NCBI GenBank assembly: GCA_046160345.1
Contig: JBJXGO010000010.1
Span: forward strand, 124,001 to 188,000
DNA from: M3007 sp046160345
GTDB lineage: Bacteria; Bacteroidota; Bacteroidia; Chitinophagales; Saprospiraceae
Direction: 5' to 3'
Length of the DNA stretch: 64,000 nucleotides
In this document: positions 1 through 8,862 of the stretch, in pieces
Layout of the letters: every line of letters starts with the position of its first letter
Numbering within the stretch: the stretch's first letter is position 1
Made by a program: the position numbers and the translations under genes
The notes under the pieces: generated by a model
Databases searched by the model: none
Told to the model about the DNA's origin: nothing
Seen by the model: the letters and a program-made list of their open reading frames with translations, nothing else

Positions 1-1
1 G

Positions 2-340
2 TTTATCCTGCTGCCCGTGAACCACTGGGAAAAGGAATATCAAAAGGTGAATATTGGCGGAATTAGTTGCGATAATGCAGATTATTACAACTCTGAAGCC
101 CATATCAATCAGGTTTATCTGCCCTCTTATGACCTTGATAAAGACGAGCCGCTGTATCTCGGTTTTTTTCACACAGGGGCCTATCAAGAGGCCTTGAGTG
201 GATACGGAGGCCTAAAACACTGCCTAATCCCTGCTCCCAAGCATATCTTAATTGACAAAAACTATTACGGCGAATTTGTGGACTGGGAAATGTTCAAAGA
301 ACAGGATTCGGACTCTATGCTAAAGATTTTGGGGTATTAG
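2..340 (+). CDS. C-terminal part of a PLP-dependent decarboxylase (arginine decarboxylase-like)
   Basis: The reading frame is open from the window edge (phase starts at base 2) to a TAG at 338-340, so this is the 3' end of a gene that begins outside. The 112 visible residues contain GFFHTGAYQEALSGYGG followed by KHCLIPAPKHILIDK. I recognise this as the C-terminal region of the fold-III ornithine/DAP/arginine decarboxylases, in the form seen in Bacteroidota arginine decarboxylases. Family members use PLP to decarboxylate basic amino acids in polyamine synthesis; the catalytic lysine would lie upstream and cannot be checked. A GTG at 17 could be read as a start, but the frame continues through it. 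Substrate assignment is from memory of the family and is moderate. Confidence 0.6.
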   Translation, partial: FILLPVNHWEKEYQKVNIGGISCDNADYYNSEAHINQVYLPSYDLDKDEPLYLGFFHTGAYQEALSGYGGLKHCLIPAPKHILIDKNYYGEFVDWEMFKEQDSDSMLKILGY

Positions 341-491
341 TTTGATTCACCCAACAGGACGAAAAAATTCCGATCCTTAAACGATGTGTCGCCTTGGCCT
401 CGGGTAAAACCTTTGCCACTCTCCCCTACCCTTTTACTGATTGGACTTGGATAAAATTGTGATATTTACCCCGTGTAAGAATTGCATTTTC

Positions 492-2810
492 ATGTCTAAA
501 ATCAAATTTGCTGCATTTTCGGGTGTTTTCATGGCAATAATTGGCATTTGGAATGCCTGCAGTCGCCAACAATACATTGACGATCTTCCGGAAAAGATCA
601 GCTACAATTTCCATGTCCGCCCGATTCTTTCCGATAAGTGCTTTGTCTGCCATGGACCAGACAAGAATCAGTTGAAAGCAAATCTCCGACTAGATCATGC
701 TGAAGGCGCCTACGCCCCTTTAAAAGAAACAAAAGGTGCATTTGCCATTGTGCCCGGCAAGCCTGAAGCCTCGGAACTGATGCGTCGTATCACCTCTCAA
801 GATGTTGATTATCAAATGCCAACGCCCGATTCACACCTGGGGCCTTTAACTGATCGGGAGATCAAAATACTGGAACGGTGGATCGAGCAAGGCGCTGTTT
901 ATGAAAAGCACTGGGCTTTATTGCCGCCCGTAAAAACAGACCTGCCCGCGCTGAAGGAAAAAGACTGGGCAAAAAACGAGATCGACTATTTCTGCCTGTC
1001 TAAAATGACCGAAAAGGGCTTGGAGCATAACGGAGAGGCAGAAAATGAACATTTACTGAAACGCATTTCAATTGATTTGACGGGTTTGTTGCCTACCGAA
1101 ACTGCTATGGATGAGTTTCTGAACGACAAAAGCGAGAACGCCTATGAAAAAGCGGTAGATCGTCTTCTGGCAACCCCACAATACGGAGAAAAAATGGCAT
1201 TGATGTGGTTGGACATTGCCCGTTACTCTGACAGTTACGGTTATCAGGACGACAATATCCGCACACAATGGCCCTATCGGGATTGGGTGATCCACGCTTT
1301 CAATACCAATATGCCCTATGACCAGTTTGTCAGCTGGCAGCTGGCGGGCGATATGCTGCCCAATGCGAACAAGGAACAAATACTGGCAACAGCCTTTCTC
1401 AGAAACCACAAATACACCGAAGAAGGGGGTGTGATCCCGGAAGAATACCGGGTAGAATACGCCCTTGACAAGGTCAAAACATACACCAAAGGCATATTGG
1501 CGCTTACCGTAGAATGCGCCCAATGTCACGATCATAAGTACGACCCCATTTCACAAAAGGATTATTATCAACTGTTTGGCTTCTTCAACACCTCCAAAGA
1601 AGCAGGCTTTGAAGGCGATGTAAGTGCTTCAAAACCCGCGAAAAAGCCCGCGCTTTCATTAACGGATTCGGATGTAAAAAACATCCTGCAGTTTATCAAC
1701 AAGCGAGATACGGGCGCTGTAATGGTGTCGGTCATGGGCGAACTGGACACCCCCAGAATAACTTACGTCCTGAATCGGGGTGCTTATGACAAACGCGGCG
1801 AGATGGTAAAACCGGCAGCAATCGCCTCGGTCATGCCGTTCGACACGTTGCAATATCCGCGCAACCGTTTGGGGCTTGCTCAATGGACGGTCAACAAGGA
1901 TAATCCACTCACGGCCAGGGTTTTTGTCAATCAAATTTGGCAGGAGTTTTTTGGGGCGGGGTTGGTAAAAACGACGGGAGATTTTGGCATGCAGGGTAAT
2001 TTGCCCACCCACCCCGAACTGTTGGACTGGCTGGCGGTAGATTTTATGGAACACAACTGGGATGTAAAGCGATTGGTAAGGCAAATATTGGTATCGGCCA
2101 CCTATCGCCAATCTTCTGAAATAACCGGGCAACACCTGGCCCTTGATCCTGACAATTTGTACCTGTCCAGAGCACCCCGCCTGCGCTTTAAAGCGGAGTT
2201 TATACGGGATATGGTGCTGGCTACCAGCCAGTTATTGGTCAAAGAAATTGGCGGGCCCAGTGTGAAACCCTATCAACCCAAGGGCCTCTGGGAAGGCGCC
2301 ACCTCAGGTCGGGGTGTTCTAAAAACTTACGAACAGGATAAGGATAGCGCCTTGTATCGCCGCGGGATGTACACATTTATCAAACTCACACTCCCGCCAC
2401 CTTCCATGATCGTGTTTGACGCCAGCAACCGCGACCAATGCGAAGTGAAACGTTCCAGAACGAACACACCTTTGCAGGCATTTATCATGATGAACGACCC
2501 AACGGTGTTAGAGGCGTCGCGGGTACTGGCACAACACCTTCAGGCGCAAAACAGGACGAGTGACGACAAGATAGCGGCTGCCTTCAGGTCAATCGTTTGC
2601 AGAAAGGCTTCACAGAAAGAATTGGGGATATTAAAAGAATATTACGCAGAACAATTGCAACTTTTCCGGGACAAAAAACTGCATGCGCTGAAAACACTGG
2701 CCATTGGTGATTCACCCGTTAACAGGAGTTTAGATCTTGACGAATCAGCTGCCTTGATGAAAGTGGTGAATACCATTTATAACATGGAGGAGGCCATCAC
2801 AAAATCGTAA
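492..2810 (+). CDS. PSCyt1-DUF1549-DUF1553 secreted c-type cytochrome-domain protein
   Basis: I start it at the ATG at 492 because it gives a lipoprotein-like leader (hydrophobic stretch ending NAC about 20 residues in); an in-frame start at 441 adds a poor leader. One haem-binding motif CFVCH lies at residues 50-54 inside a PSCyt1 (planctomycete cytochrome C) domain. It is followed by a DUF1549/PSCyt2 region (about residues 170-375, with the MWLDIARYSDSYG segment) and a DUF1553/PSD1 region (about 470-740, with NPLTARVFVNQIW and a C-terminal SNRDQCEVKRSRTNTPLQA segment). These proteins are common in Planctomycetes and also occur in Bacteroidota; their chemistry is not established. It starts a cluster with the DUF1501 gene 3 bp downstream, the usual partner of this family. 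The export prediction and haem site are seen; a redox role is inference. Confidence 0.85.
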   Translation: MSKIKFAAFSGVFMAIIGIWNACSRQQYIDDLPEKISYNFHVRPILSDKCFVCHGPDKNQLKANLRLDHAEGAYAPLKETKGAFAIVPGKPEASELMRRITSQDVDYQMPTPDSHLGPLTDREIKILERWIEQGAVYEKHWALLPPVKTDLPALKEKDWAKNEIDYFCLSKMTEKGLEHNGEAENEHLLKRISIDLTGLLPTETAMDEFLNDKSENAYEKAVDRLLATPQYGEKMALMWLDIARYSDSYGYQDDNIRTQWPYRDWVIHAFNTNMPYDQFVSWQLAGDMLPNANKEQILATAFLRNHKYTEEGGVIPEEYRVEYALDKVKTYTKGILALTVECAQCHDHKYDPISQKDYYQLFGFFNTSKEAGFEGDVSASKPAKKPALSLTDSDVKNILQFINKRDTGAVMVSVMGELDTPRITYVLNRGAYDKRGEMVKPAAIASVMPFDTLQYPRNRLGLAQWTVNKDNPLTARVFVNQIWQEFFGAGLVKTTGDFGMQGNLPTHPELLDWLAVDFMEHNWDVKRLVRQILVSATYRQSSEITGQHLALDPDNLYLSRAPRLRFKAEFIRDMVLATSQLLVKEIGGPSVKPYQPKGLWEGATSGRGVLKTYEQDKDSALYRRGMYTFIKLTLPPPSMIVFDASNRDQCEVKRSRTNTPLQAFIMMNDPTVLEASRVLAQHLQAQNRTSDDKIAAAFRSIVCRKASQKELGILKEYYAEQLQLFRDKKLHALKTLAIGDSPVNRSLDLDESAALMKVVNTIYNMEEAITKS

Positions 2811-2813
2811 ATC

Positions 2814-4256
2814 ATGCAAAAAGAAGTGCTCGAACATGGTTTAAACATGAACCGTCGCAAATTCCTTTCACGAGTTGGCATGGGTTTGGGCAGTATTGCC
2901 TTAGGCTCTCTTCTCATTCCTGACTTGTTTGGCGCTGATGAAGAGTCCTTGATGGCTGGCTTGCCGCACTTTGCCCCGAAGGCAAAACGTATCATTTACC
3001 TGTTCCAAAATGGCGCACCTTCCCAGTTAGATTTGTTTGACTACAAACCCAAATTGCGCGAAATGCAAGGGCAAGACCTCCCTGCTTCCATTCGTATGGG
3101 CCAGCGTCTCACGGGCATGACCTCCAATCAGAAGGCTTTTCCTTTGGCAGGCTCAAAATTTGCCTTCCAACAATACGGGCAACATGGCGCCTGGATAAGC
3201 GAGTTACTCCCCTACACTTCGAAAGTAGTTGATGATCTGTGCTTTATACGAACTATATACACCGAGGCTATCAACCACGACCCAGCCCTTACCTTTTTTC
3301 AAACGGGTGCGCAAGTAGGCAATCGGCCCAGCATGGGCTCTTGGTTAAGCTATGGCTTGGGCAGTGGAAATAAAAATCTGCCAGCGTTTTGTGTGCTGCT
3401 TTCCAAGGGGAAAGGCAACAGCCAGGGCGTGTATTCAAAATTATGGACGAATGGTTTTTTGGATTCCATCCATCAGGGCGTGCAATTCAGCAATGGTGAA
3501 AACCCGGTGCTTTACTTGAATAACCCAGAATCTGTCGACAAGGAAGATCGGAGGCGCATGCTGGACAGGTTGGCAGGCTTGAACGAGGAGAGTTATCAAA
3601 ACTTTGGCGACCCGGAGATCAAGGCCAAGATACAGCAATACGAGATGGCCTATCGGATGCAAACCGCCATCCCGGAGGTTACGGATGTGAGCAATGAACC
3701 CGAGAGTATTGTAAAATTGTACGGCCCTGATTGTTTGGTGCCCGGCACTTACGCTGCCAACTGTCTTTTAGCCCGAAAACTATCGGAAAGCGGGGTGCGT
3801 TTTGTGCAACTTTATCATCAGGGCTGGGACGCGCACGACAACCTGCCCAATCAAATAGTCGGACAATGCAAAGACACCGACCAGGCTTCAGCAGCACTCA
3901 TCACCGACTTGAAACAAAGGGGATTGCTGGATGAAACGCTCGTCATTTGGGGCGGAGAATTTGGCCGGACCAACTACTGTCAGGGTGTTTTGACGGCGGA
4001 CAATTATGGTCGCGATCACCACCCGCGCTGTTTTACTATTTGGATGGCAGGAGGCGGCATCAAACCCGGCGTATACGGCGAAACTGACGAATTTGGTTAC
4101 AATATCGCGGCTGACCCGGTACATGTGCATGATTTTCACGCCACTGCGCTGCATTTGATGGGGCTCGACCATGAAAAATTAGTGTACAAGCATTTGGGCA
4201 GGCGGTATCGTCTGACGGATGTGAGTGGGAAGGTAGTAAATGAGTTGATTGTGTAG
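2814..4256 (+). CDS. DUF1501 family protein with Tat-type signal
   Basis: The protein has 480 residues. A twin-arginine-like leader NRRKFLSR is followed by a hydrophobic stretch (VGMGLGSIALGSLL), so Tat export of a folded protein is likely. The body matches DUF1501, a family with an alkaline-phosphatase/sulfatase-like fold: RIIYLFQNGAPSQLDLFDYK near the N terminus, VIWGGEFGRTNYCQG in the C-terminal half, then YGRDHHPRCFTIWMAGGG and the terminal DPVHVHDFHATALHLMGLD. The start at 2814 is kept because the extra MQKEVLEHGL before the RR motif resembles other members as I recall them; an ATG at 2844 is an alternative. It follows the DUF1549/DUF1553 gene by 3 bp, a pairing repeated across many genomes. 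The enzymatic activity is not known. Confidence 0.85.
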   Translation: MQKEVLEHGLNMNRRKFLSRVGMGLGSIALGSLLIPDLFGADEESLMAGLPHFAPKAKRIIYLFQNGAPSQLDLFDYKPKLREMQGQDLPASIRMGQRLTGMTSNQKAFPLAGSKFAFQQYGQHGAWISELLPYTSKVVDDLCFIRTIYTEAINHDPALTFFQTGAQVGNRPSMGSWLSYGLGSGNKNLPAFCVLLSKGKGNSQGVYSKLWTNGFLDSIHQGVQFSNGENPVLYLNNPESVDKEDRRRMLDRLAGLNEESYQNFGDPEIKAKIQQYEMAYRMQTAIPEVTDVSNEPESIVKLYGPDCLVPGTYAANCLLARKLSESGVRFVQLYHQGWDAHDNLPNQIVGQCKDTDQASAALITDLKQRGLLDETLVIWGGEFGRTNYCQGVLTADNYGRDHHPRCFTIWMAGGGIKPGVYGETDEFGYNIAADPVHVHDFHATALHLMGLDHEKLVYKHLGRRYRLTDVSGKVVNELIV

Positions 4257-4328
4257 TCATTGACTATTATAAAAGAGGCTTGATCGTAACCCAAAAAGAT
4301 GCCCAGTTAAAAAACTAATTCTTGACAC

Positions 4329-5357
4329 ATGAAAAGAAGCGAATTCCTGCGCAACACTTCGCTTGGCCTGGCAAGTGTCCTGGTCGTGCCACATATTTTA
4401 TCAAAAAACGACACCGTCCTCGGTCACAACAACAAACGCTATCGCATAAACACCCGTTGGAGTCAGGCAGATGTGAGCAGATATCCGGTGAACGACTGCC
4501 ACGAAATGGTACAGGATCAAAAAGGGCGAATCCTGTTATTAACAAACGAGACAAAGAACAACGTCTTGATCTACGACAAAAATGGCAAAATTCTGGATGC
4601 CTGGGGCACAGAATACCCTGGCGCTCATGGGTTTACGCTGTTCAACGAGAATGGCACAGACGTTTTGTTTATCTGCGACAACAACCGACACCAGGTCATA
4701 AAAACGACCATTGACGGACGTGTGTTGATGACCCTTGATTACCCCAAAGAACCGGGCCTGTACAACAAGCCTGAGGAATACATACCAACCGAAACGGCCA
4801 TCGCGCCTAACGGTGATATTTATGTCACTGATGGTTACGGTAAAGATTTTGTGATTCAATACGATGCTCAAGGACGTTATATCCGCCATTTTGGTGGACG
4901 GGGAGCTGGAACAGAACACCTTCTCAATGCACACGGCATTTGTTTGGATTTGAGGGATATTGCCAAGCCAAGTCTGATGGTCAGCTCTCGCCAGCAAAAC
5001 GCATTCAAACGTTTCGATTTGGAAGGTAATTACCTGGAAACCATTGCGTTGCCCGGCGTATGGGTCTGCAGACCTGTCATAAAGGGCGAGTATTTGTATG
5101 CCGCTGTTTTGCAATCAGATCGCCGACAAGGACAACAATCCGGGTTTGTCACCATTTTGGACAAACAAAACAAGGTGGTTTCTAATTTAGCGGGGTCGAC
5201 ACCAATTTATTCAGAGGGTCAGTTGTCCGAAATGTACCAAACCATACAGGCTTTTCAATATCCCCACGATGTCTGCATAGACGATGAAGAAAATCTTTAC
5301 GTAGCCCAATGGAACTCGGGCAAAACTTATCCATTCAAACTTGAACCAGTAAAATGA
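4329..5357 (+). CDS. Secreted six-bladed beta-propeller (NHL-like) protein
   Basis: The protein has 342 residues and a short export leader (MKRSEFLRNTSLGLASVLVV) that looks Tat-like but carries KR rather than RR. The rest is made of NHL/TolB-type propeller blades: repeated segments such as GRILLLTNETKNNVLIYDKNGKI, PNGDIYVTDGYGKDFVIQYD and EENLYVAQWNSGKTYPFKLE. Propellers of this kind bind ligands or act as hydrolases or lyases; no clear catalytic set was found. The last bases overlap the next gene (ATGA at 5354-5357), so translation is coupled. Its place between DUF1501 and chitobiase-C-like genes suggests a shared extracytoplasmic process, but the substrate is unknown. Confidence 0.8.
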   Translation: MKRSEFLRNTSLGLASVLVVPHILSKNDTVLGHNNKRYRINTRWSQADVSRYPVNDCHEMVQDQKGRILLLTNETKNNVLIYDKNGKILDAWGTEYPGAHGFTLFNENGTDVLFICDNNRHQVIKTTIDGRVLMTLDYPKEPGLYNKPEEYIPTETAIAPNGDIYVTDGYGKDFVIQYDAQGRYIRHFGGRGAGTEHLLNAHGICLDLRDIAKPSLMVSSRQQNAFKRFDLEGNYLETIALPGVWVCRPVIKGEYLYAAVLQSDRRQGQQSGFVTILDKQNKVVSNLAGSTPIYSEGQLSEMYQTIQAFQYPHDVCIDDEENLYVAQWNSGKTYPFKLEPVK

Positions 5358-6145
5358 TGAGATTCCTCCAAATTTTCGTTTTTTCAATGGTGAGCTTTTC
5401 CGCCATTTCCCAGAACACTTTTAAACTCGCCCCACCCTATCTCCAGTTCGAATCGGCGTTTTTCACAAAAGAATGCAGGGTTTCTATTGAATTCGACCAT
5501 CCCAAAACGAAAATCCATTATACCACCAACGGGCAAACCCCGACCGAAAATGACCCCGTTTATTCCCAGCCAGTTCTCCTGAACCAGGCATCTAATATAT
5601 TGAAAGCCAGGGTATTTTTAGAAGGGTATAGCCCCTCCGATGTCGTGGAAGCCTCTTTTTACAAATCCGGTTTGACTATTGATAGCGTTACGACAACCCT
5701 GCCCAATAAATTTTACCCCGGCTCAGGACCAAAGGCTTTGATTGACGGCAAAGGCGGATGGAATGCGTTCAATCACAAAACATGGACGGGCTTTTTATCA
5801 GATACTGTAACCATTGATCTTAATATTTCAAAACCCCAAAAGATCAAAAGTGTCTTGCTTCATTTGCTCGAAAATCAAGCAGCCTGGATTTACCTACCAC
5901 AAAAGGTGGAGGTCTTCGCAGCGAAAGACGGTAAAGATAACTATGAAATGATTGCCCGGGAGACCATTGAACCAGGGGTGATCAAGGGAAATTCAAACTG
6001 CCGCGCCCTCTCTTTGAAGATCAAAAAGTCGCCTAAAACCAGCCGTATTTTGTTAAATATCTACCCGATGGTCAAAATTCCCGAGGGACTTCCGGGTGCT
6101 GGAGAACGCGCCTGGCTTTTTATTGATGAGGTAAACCTGTATTGA
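5354..6145 (+). CDS. Secreted chitobiase-C-like (FN3-associated) domain protein
   Basis: The 263-residue protein has a cleavable signal peptide (hydrophobic IFVFSMVSFSAIS then Q). Residues about 30-110 match the chitobiase/beta-hexosaminidase C-terminal (FN3-associated) fold, with the hallmark HYTTNGQTPTENDPVYSQPV. Residues about 125-263 form a discoidin/F5-8-like beta sandwich (GGWNAFNHKTWTGFLSD ... AWLFIDEVNLY). There is no catalytic domain, so a binding or scaffolding role is likely. It is a stand-alone paralogue of the C-terminal part of the next gene, which also ends in a W-x-F-x-DE-x3-L motif. It overlaps the propeller gene by 4 bp and directly abuts the next ATG. Confidence 0.8.
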   Translation: MMRFLQIFVFSMVSFSAISQNTFKLAPPYLQFESAFFTKECRVSIEFDHPKTKIHYTTNGQTPTENDPVYSQPVLLNQASNILKARVFLEGYSPSDVVEASFYKSGLTIDSVTTTLPNKFYPGSGPKALIDGKGGWNAFNHKTWTGFLSDTVTIDLNISKPQKIKSVLLHLLENQAAWIYLPQKVEVFAAKDGKDNYEMIARETIEPGVIKGNSNCRALSLKIKKSPKTSRILLNIYPMVKIPEGLPGAGERAWLFIDEVNLY

Positions 6146-8311
6146 ATGTCTCGGATAAACTGGACATCTGTCTTTTCAAATGTTTGTTTCGGGCTGAACT
6201 GTCTGCTGCTGTTTTTCGCCCTGTTTGGTGCTTCAATGGAAGTCCCCGCCTTTTTGCAGGTTGTCGGACGCATGCACCCCTTGGTACTTCACTTTCCCAT
6301 TGTCCTTTTATTCCTGGCAGTTTTTTGGGAAACTATTATGCAGGATGAAAACCAGCCAATACTGCATAAAATCGGCGATGGCTTGCTGCTTTCCTCGGCA
6401 GTAAGTGCGGCAGCAGCAGCTTTGATGGGGCTTTTTCTTTCTAAAGAGGGCGGATACGCCGAAAATACTTTGTTTTGGCATCAATGGAGCGGCATTGCGG
6501 TTTCAGGGATAGCCTGGGCCTGGTATGAATATCGAGATTTTTTTCGGGGGCTAAAAAAGGCGGGTTGGGTTGTAGCAGTATCCTGTTTGATTGCGGTGAT
6601 CATTGCAGGGCACAAAGGCGCAATACTCACACACGGCGAAAACTATCTCCTTGCGCCTGTAACACCTGAGACCCAAAGCGTACCGGTTTTGCTCGAAAAC
6701 GCCCTCGTTTTTGAGCATGTGGTTCGTCCAATTTTAAAGGAAAAGTGCATGAGTTGCCACAATTCCAACAAGATCAAGGGGGATTTGAACATGGAAACCG
6801 AGGCGCTACTGTTGAAAGGCGGTAAAAACGGTATGCTTTGGGATTCAACGGCCAAAGACCTGGGTTTGATGCTCCGACGTATCCATTTGCCCCTGGAGGA
6901 AAAAGAACACATGCCTCCCAAGGGCAAGTCGCAATTGACCGCCGCAGAGATCAATATTCTGTACCACTGGATCAAAAATGGAGTGAATTTCGATCAAAAA
7001 ATAGTTGATTTGCCCGAAGGCGATACGTTGCGGCAATTGGCAATGGCCGTCGCGGTACGGGCGACCCTCGTGGTCGCCCCGCCCCCCTACCCTTTCGAAG
7101 CAGCTGATGACGCAACAATTCAAAAACTGAACAACGATTATCGTGTAGTGGCTCCGTTGGCGGCAAATTCACCGGCACTTAGCGTTGATTTTTACGGGAT
7201 TTCGGCATTTAATAGTGCCTTTTTGAAAGAATTGGAACTTGTGAAAGAACAAGTAGTAAGCCTGAACCTCAACAAAATGCCTTTGAAGGACGAGGAGCTG
7301 AAAGCCCTTGCCATCTTTCCAAACCTTCGAAATCTAAACCTGGCTTTTACACAAATTACAGGCGCAACACTAGGCGAATTAAGAACCCTAAAATCGCTGC
7401 AAAGTCTCTCATTATCAGGTACTTCTGTGAAAGCGGATGATTTGGCAGCCTTGGCTAACTTACCGAAATTGTCCGTGCTTTATCTATGGAATACCGCCGT
7501 ATCAGACCTGGATGTTCCGGCTTTGCAACAACGTTTTCCCGGTCTTTCTATCCAATTTGGCTTCAAGGGCGAGGGGATTGTAGCCAAACTAAACGCCCCT
7601 ATTCTCGAAGGAGGCGAACAAGTTTTTGGCAGCGGCACAAAAGTCCATTTGAAAAATTTTATCAAGGGCGCCGTGTTGCGATATACGCTGGATGGCAGCG
7701 TTCCTGACAGCCTGAATGCTCCCATTTATTCCGACGACAGCATTGTTATTGAAAAATCCTGTCAACTCAGCGCCAAAGCCTTTCTGCCTGGCTGGATCAG
7801 CAGCGATGTGGCGACGCGCAGTTTTTACAAAACTGGCATCCTTCCCGATTCCATCGTGCTCCGTTACCCGCCCAACCCACAATACAAGGGAGAAGGCGCA
7901 AAAACGCTGGCTAACAAGAAAATAGGAGACACGGATTTTCGCAGCAACAAGTGGCTGGGGTATAAGGAGACCGACCTGGAGGCACTATTGCTGTTCAAAC
8001 AGCCTGTAACCCTTTCGTCGGTATCATTCAGCACCCTGGTGGATATTGGCAGTTATATTATGCCAGCGGCGGAAATTCAGGTTTGGGGAGGAAGCAGCCC
8101 AAAAAATTTGGTACTTTTGAAAAAATTAAAGCCCAAACAACCCGATAAAGTGGGCATGCCAGGCTATAAAATTGGATTTAATTGCAGGTTTGAAGCCCGA
8201 AAGGTCAGCGTTGTAAAGATCGTGGCCAAGCCTGTAAAGAAATTGCCAGCCTGGCATCCTGGAAAGGGTGATTTGGGCTGGGTGTTTGTGGATGAGTTGT
8301 TTTTGGAGTAG
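6146..8311 (+). CDS. Membrane-anchored c-type cytochrome with LRR and chitobiase-C-like domains
   Basis: The 721-residue protein has four to five membrane segments in residues 1-160, with RMHPLVLHFPIVLLFLAVF typical of a DUF2231-like module. One c-haem motif CMSCH lies at residues 201-205 in a PSCyt1-like domain, followed by the conserved MPPKGKSQLTAAEINILYHW segment. Residues about 340-470 are leucine-rich repeats (LKALAIFPNLRNLNLAFTQI, LKSLQSLSLSGTSV). Residues about 490-560 form a chitobiase-C-like domain (LRYTLDGSVPDSLNAPIYSD), and about 590-721 a discoidin-like domain homologous to the end of the preceding protein. Translation starts directly after the previous stop codon. This order (membrane, haem, LRR, chitobiase-C) suggests a membrane electron-transfer or docking protein for the secreted partners upstream; that role is inferred. 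Confidence 0.85.
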   Translation: MSRINWTSVFSNVCFGLNCLLLFFALFGASMEVPAFLQVVGRMHPLVLHFPIVLLFLAVFWETIMQDENQPILHKIGDGLLLSSAVSAAAAALMGLFLSKEGGYAENTLFWHQWSGIAVSGIAWAWYEYRDFFRGLKKAGWVVAVSCLIAVIIAGHKGAILTHGENYLLAPVTPETQSVPVLLENALVFEHVVRPILKEKCMSCHNSNKIKGDLNMETEALLLKGGKNGMLWDSTAKDLGLMLRRIHLPLEEKEHMPPKGKSQLTAAEINILYHWIKNGVNFDQKIVDLPEGDTLRQLAMAVAVRATLVVAPPPYPFEAADDATIQKLNNDYRVVAPLAANSPALSVDFYGISAFNSAFLKELELVKEQVVSLNLNKMPLKDEELKALAIFPNLRNLNLAFTQITGATLGELRTLKSLQSLSLSGTSVKADDLAALANLPKLSVLYLWNTAVSDLDVPALQQRFPGLSIQFGFKGEGIVAKLNAPILEGGEQVFGSGTKVHLKNFIKGAVLRYTLDGSVPDSLNAPIYSDDSIVIEKSCQLSAKAFLPGWISSDVATRSFYKTGILPDSIVLRYPPNPQYKGEGAKTLANKKIGDTDFRSNKWLGYKETDLEALLLFKQPVTLSSVSFSTLVDIGSYIMPAAEIQVWGGSSPKNLVLLKKLKPKQPDKVGMPGYKIGFNCRFEARKVSVVKIVAKPVKKLPAWHPGKGDLGWVFVDELFLE

Positions 8312-8316
8312 GTATT

Positions 8317-8820
8317 CTATTCATGCAAATAAGGCTCGCTATTATAAGCCATTATTCTTATATTTTCCAACACTCTTTTCATATAAATTCGCCAAAAGAT
8401 CTTTGCAAAAAGCCAATTCAATGGATAAAGCAAGGCGATTTCAGAATGAAGTGAATAGGTGTATTCAACCTTAATTTTATTGGGCTCAATTTCTGTCGTT
8501 TCCCATTCGCCCACAAATTTTGAAAACCCTAACATCCATGACTGAAAATCACTCACTTCTATTTTCCAGTACTGGTTTTCGACTCGTTCAAGCACTTTGT
8601 CCAAAGAAGCCCAACCCCCTTTTTGAGTGAGTGATGGGGCCACAAAAATTTTTTTACTATATCCGGGTTTCCCCCAATTTTCATCTTCGGTACAGTGGAT
8701 GACTTTTGGCATTGGACCAAACCCAGTGTGGACTTTAGAAGCATCGCAAAGCATGGGGGTTTTAAACGCCCTTTCCAATGAGCAATTATAAACAGCAGTG
8801 ATCTTAGTTTTTGAAATCAT
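8317..8820 (-). CDS. SRPBCC-family (START/polyketide-cyclase-like) protein
   Basis: I use the ATG at 8820 (MISKTKITAVYN...), giving 167 residues; an upstream in-frame ATG at 8853 would add 11 residues that do not look like the family. The N-terminal strand ISKTKITAVYNCSLERAFKTP and the later WETTEIEPNKIKVEYTYSLHSE are typical of the helix-grip SRPBCC fold, whose members bind small hydrophobic ligands. A hydrophobic segment near the C terminus (IALLYPLNWLFAKIFW) is the expected long helix. It converges on the cytochrome gene with only 5 bp between stops. No pathway can be assigned. Confidence 0.75.
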   Translation of the reverse strand: MISKTKITAVYNCSLERAFKTPMLCDASKVHTGFGPMPKVIHCTEDENWGKPGYSKKIFVAPSLTQKGGWASLDKVLERVENQYWKIEVSDFQSWMLGFSKFVGEWETTEIEPNKIKVEYTYSLHSEIALLYPLNWLFAKIFWRIYMKRVLENIRIMAYNSEPYLHE

Positions 8821-8862
8821 TGTCCTCTGTCTGGTTAAAGGGCATGTGTCCATGAAAAGATG

